Assembly: GCA_044344935.1 (NCBI GenBank)
Contig: JBIJCA010000301.1
Coordinates: 1 to 5,398 of the forward strand
DNA from: Aquimonas sp044344935
GTDB taxonomy: Bacteria > Pseudomonadota > Gammaproteobacteria > Xanthomonadales > Xanthomonadaceae
Length of the DNA: 5,398 nt
Reading direction: 5' to 3'
The first letter of the stretch is position 1. Every line of letters begins with the position of its first letter. The notes under the pieces were generated by a model that was not told the origin of the DNA, made no database searches, and was given only the letters and a program-made list of their open reading frames with translations. Positions 4,467 through 5,398 of this stretch are shown here, piece by piece. The position numbers were made by a program, and so were the translations under genes.

Positions 4467-5398
4467 ATGCCCGCCGCCAAACTCACACTCGCCCGCCTGG
4501 AAAGCCTGCTGCTGACGGCATGCGATGACCTGCGCGGCAACATGGATGCCAGCGAGTACAAGGAGTACATCTTCGGCATGCTGTTCCTGAAACGGGCCAG
4601 CGATCTGTTCGACCAGCGGCGCGAGGAGATCAAGAAGGAAGGCAAGGCTGCTGGCCTTTCGGTGGCTGACATCGCGCTCAACCTTGAAGACCCGGATCAA
4701 TACTCAGGCAAGTATTTCTACGTGCCGCCGCGCGCCCGCTGGAACGACCCCTGGGTGGACGATGCAGGCAAGCCGCAGCCTGCGCTCAAGCACGTCAAGG
4801 AAAACGTCGGCTCCACGCTCAACAAGGCGCTGGAAGCCCTGGAAGAAGAGAACGCCGACGCCCTGCAGGACGTGCTCAAGGGCAACATCAACTTCAACCG
4901 CAACTTCGGCCAGAGCAGGCTGGATGACGACACCCTGGTCGACTTCGTCCAGAACTTCGAGAAGATCCCGCTCCGGGACGATGACTTCGAGTTCCCCGAT
5001 TTGCTGGGTGCGTCCTATGAATTCTTGATCAAATACTTTGCAGATCAGGCGGGCAAGAAGGCCGGCGAGTTCTACACGCCCGCCGAGGTCGTGCGCGTCT
5101 GCGTGGAGATCTGCGACCCCAAAGAAAACATGAGCGTGTACGACCCGACGGTGGGGTCGGGCGGCATGTTGATCCAGGCACGCGACTACCTGCGCGAATG
5201 CGGCGGCAATTCGGAAAACCTCGTGCTGGCCGGGCAAGAAAAGATGGGCACCACCTGGTCCATCTGCAAAATGAACATGCTGCTGCACGGCATCTCGCAC
5301 GCGGATATTCGCAACGCCGACACCTTGGCCGACCCGCAGCATAAAGACGATAACAACGAGCTGCGCCGCTTCGACCGCGTGCTCGCCAATCCGCCCTT
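4467..5398 (+). CDS. hsdM: Type I restriction-modification DNA methyltransferase subunit M (HsdM), 3' end missing
   Basis: HsdM pairs with the specificity subunit HsdS to methylate adenine in a bipartite DNA target using S-adenosylmethionine; adding HsdR gives the restriction complex. The 310 visible codons show the N-terminal helical domain (about 5-195, with KEYIFGMLFLKRASDLFD at 32-49). A conserved lead-in GEFYTPAEVV (200-209) is followed by SAM-binding motif I DPTVGSGGML (226-235), which has TV where many family members have AC. Next come GQEKMGTTWSICKMNMLLHG (256-275) and the catalytic motif IV NPP(F) (from 308), where the window ends. The frame stays open to the edge and starts at an ATG with a good ribosome site, so the N-terminus is complete. 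HsdM proteins usually run to about 500 residues, so roughly 60 percent is present. Lys, Asn and Asp codons are commoner than in the left-hand genes, suggesting acquired DNA. hsdS and hsdR would be expected downstream. Confidence 0.95.
   Translation, partial: MPAAKLTLARLESLLLTACDDLRGNMDASEYKEYIFGMLFLKRASDLFDQRREEIKKEGKAAGLSVADIALNLEDPDQYSGKYFYVPPRARWNDPWVDDAGKPQPALKHVKENVGSTLNKALEALEEENADALQDVLKGNINFNRNFGQSRLDDDTLVDFVQNFEKIPLRDDDFEFPDLLGASYEFLIKYFADQAGKKAGEFYTPAEVVRVCVEICDPKENMSVYDPTVGSGGMLIQARDYLRECGGNSENLVLAGQEKMGTTWSICKMNMLLHGISHADIRNADTLADPQHKDDNNELRRFDRVLANPP

Noticed and set aside
4106..4681. Minus-strand 191-codon frame across the hsdM start
   Set aside because: It overlaps the well-supported hsdM start antisense, and its Ser/Arg/Ala-rich translation has no recognisable feature.
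4704..5342. Minus-strand 212-codon frame
   Set aside because: It is antisense to the conserved core of hsdM, so it is a shadow.
1..5398. CRISPR array, tRNA, rRNA or complete insertion sequence
   Set aside because: I saw no regularly spaced direct repeats, no tRNA-like T-arm with matching stems, no rRNA sequence and no transposase signature.

Overview
The window comes from a high-GC Gram-negative bacterium. GC-rich codon use, an apolipoprotein N-acyltransferase-type membrane protein, secreted and outer-membrane proteins and a REP-like repeat suggest a gammaproteobacterium, perhaps near the Xanthomonadaceae/Lysobacter group. This assignment is inference; no rRNA or tRNA gene is present to anchor it.

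Left part (1-2839, all minus strand): in transcription order this holds (i) a secreted SGNH/GDSL-type hydrolase with a clear signal peptide, the catalytic blocks GDS, GND and DxxH, and an embedded DxNxDG calcium-loop motif; (ii) eight bases further on, a single-pass, membrane-anchored protein of unknown function that is probably translated together with the hydrolase; and (iii) after a gap of about 190 bases, the N-terminal half of an Lnt-like protein (membrane bundle plus the first strand of the nitrilase-like domain), which runs off the left edge. All three act in or across the cell envelope.

Middle part (2840-4466): this is about 1.6 kb without an intact gene. It holds several strong palindromes, a REP-like repeat, and on the minus strand the decayed C-terminal end of an outer-membrane beta-barrel gene. 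That remnant ends in a phenylalanine before its stop, carries one in-frame TGA, and lacks its upstream portion. The stretch reads as a scarred junction between chromosomal backbone and acquired DNA.

Right part (4467-5398, plus strand): this is the first 310 codons of a type I restriction-modification methyltransferase subunit (HsdM), with its N-terminal helical domain, SAM-binding motif and catalytic NPP(F) motif, cut off by the right edge. Its Lys/Asn-richer codon use differs from the left-hand genes, which fits acquisition with a defence island. The partner hsdS and hsdR genes, and any novel defence genes, would lie beyond the right edge. Nothing inside the window by itself proves a previously undescribed system. 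The best leads are the hydrolase/anchored-protein pair, the divergent Lnt homologue and the decayed junction beside hsdM.
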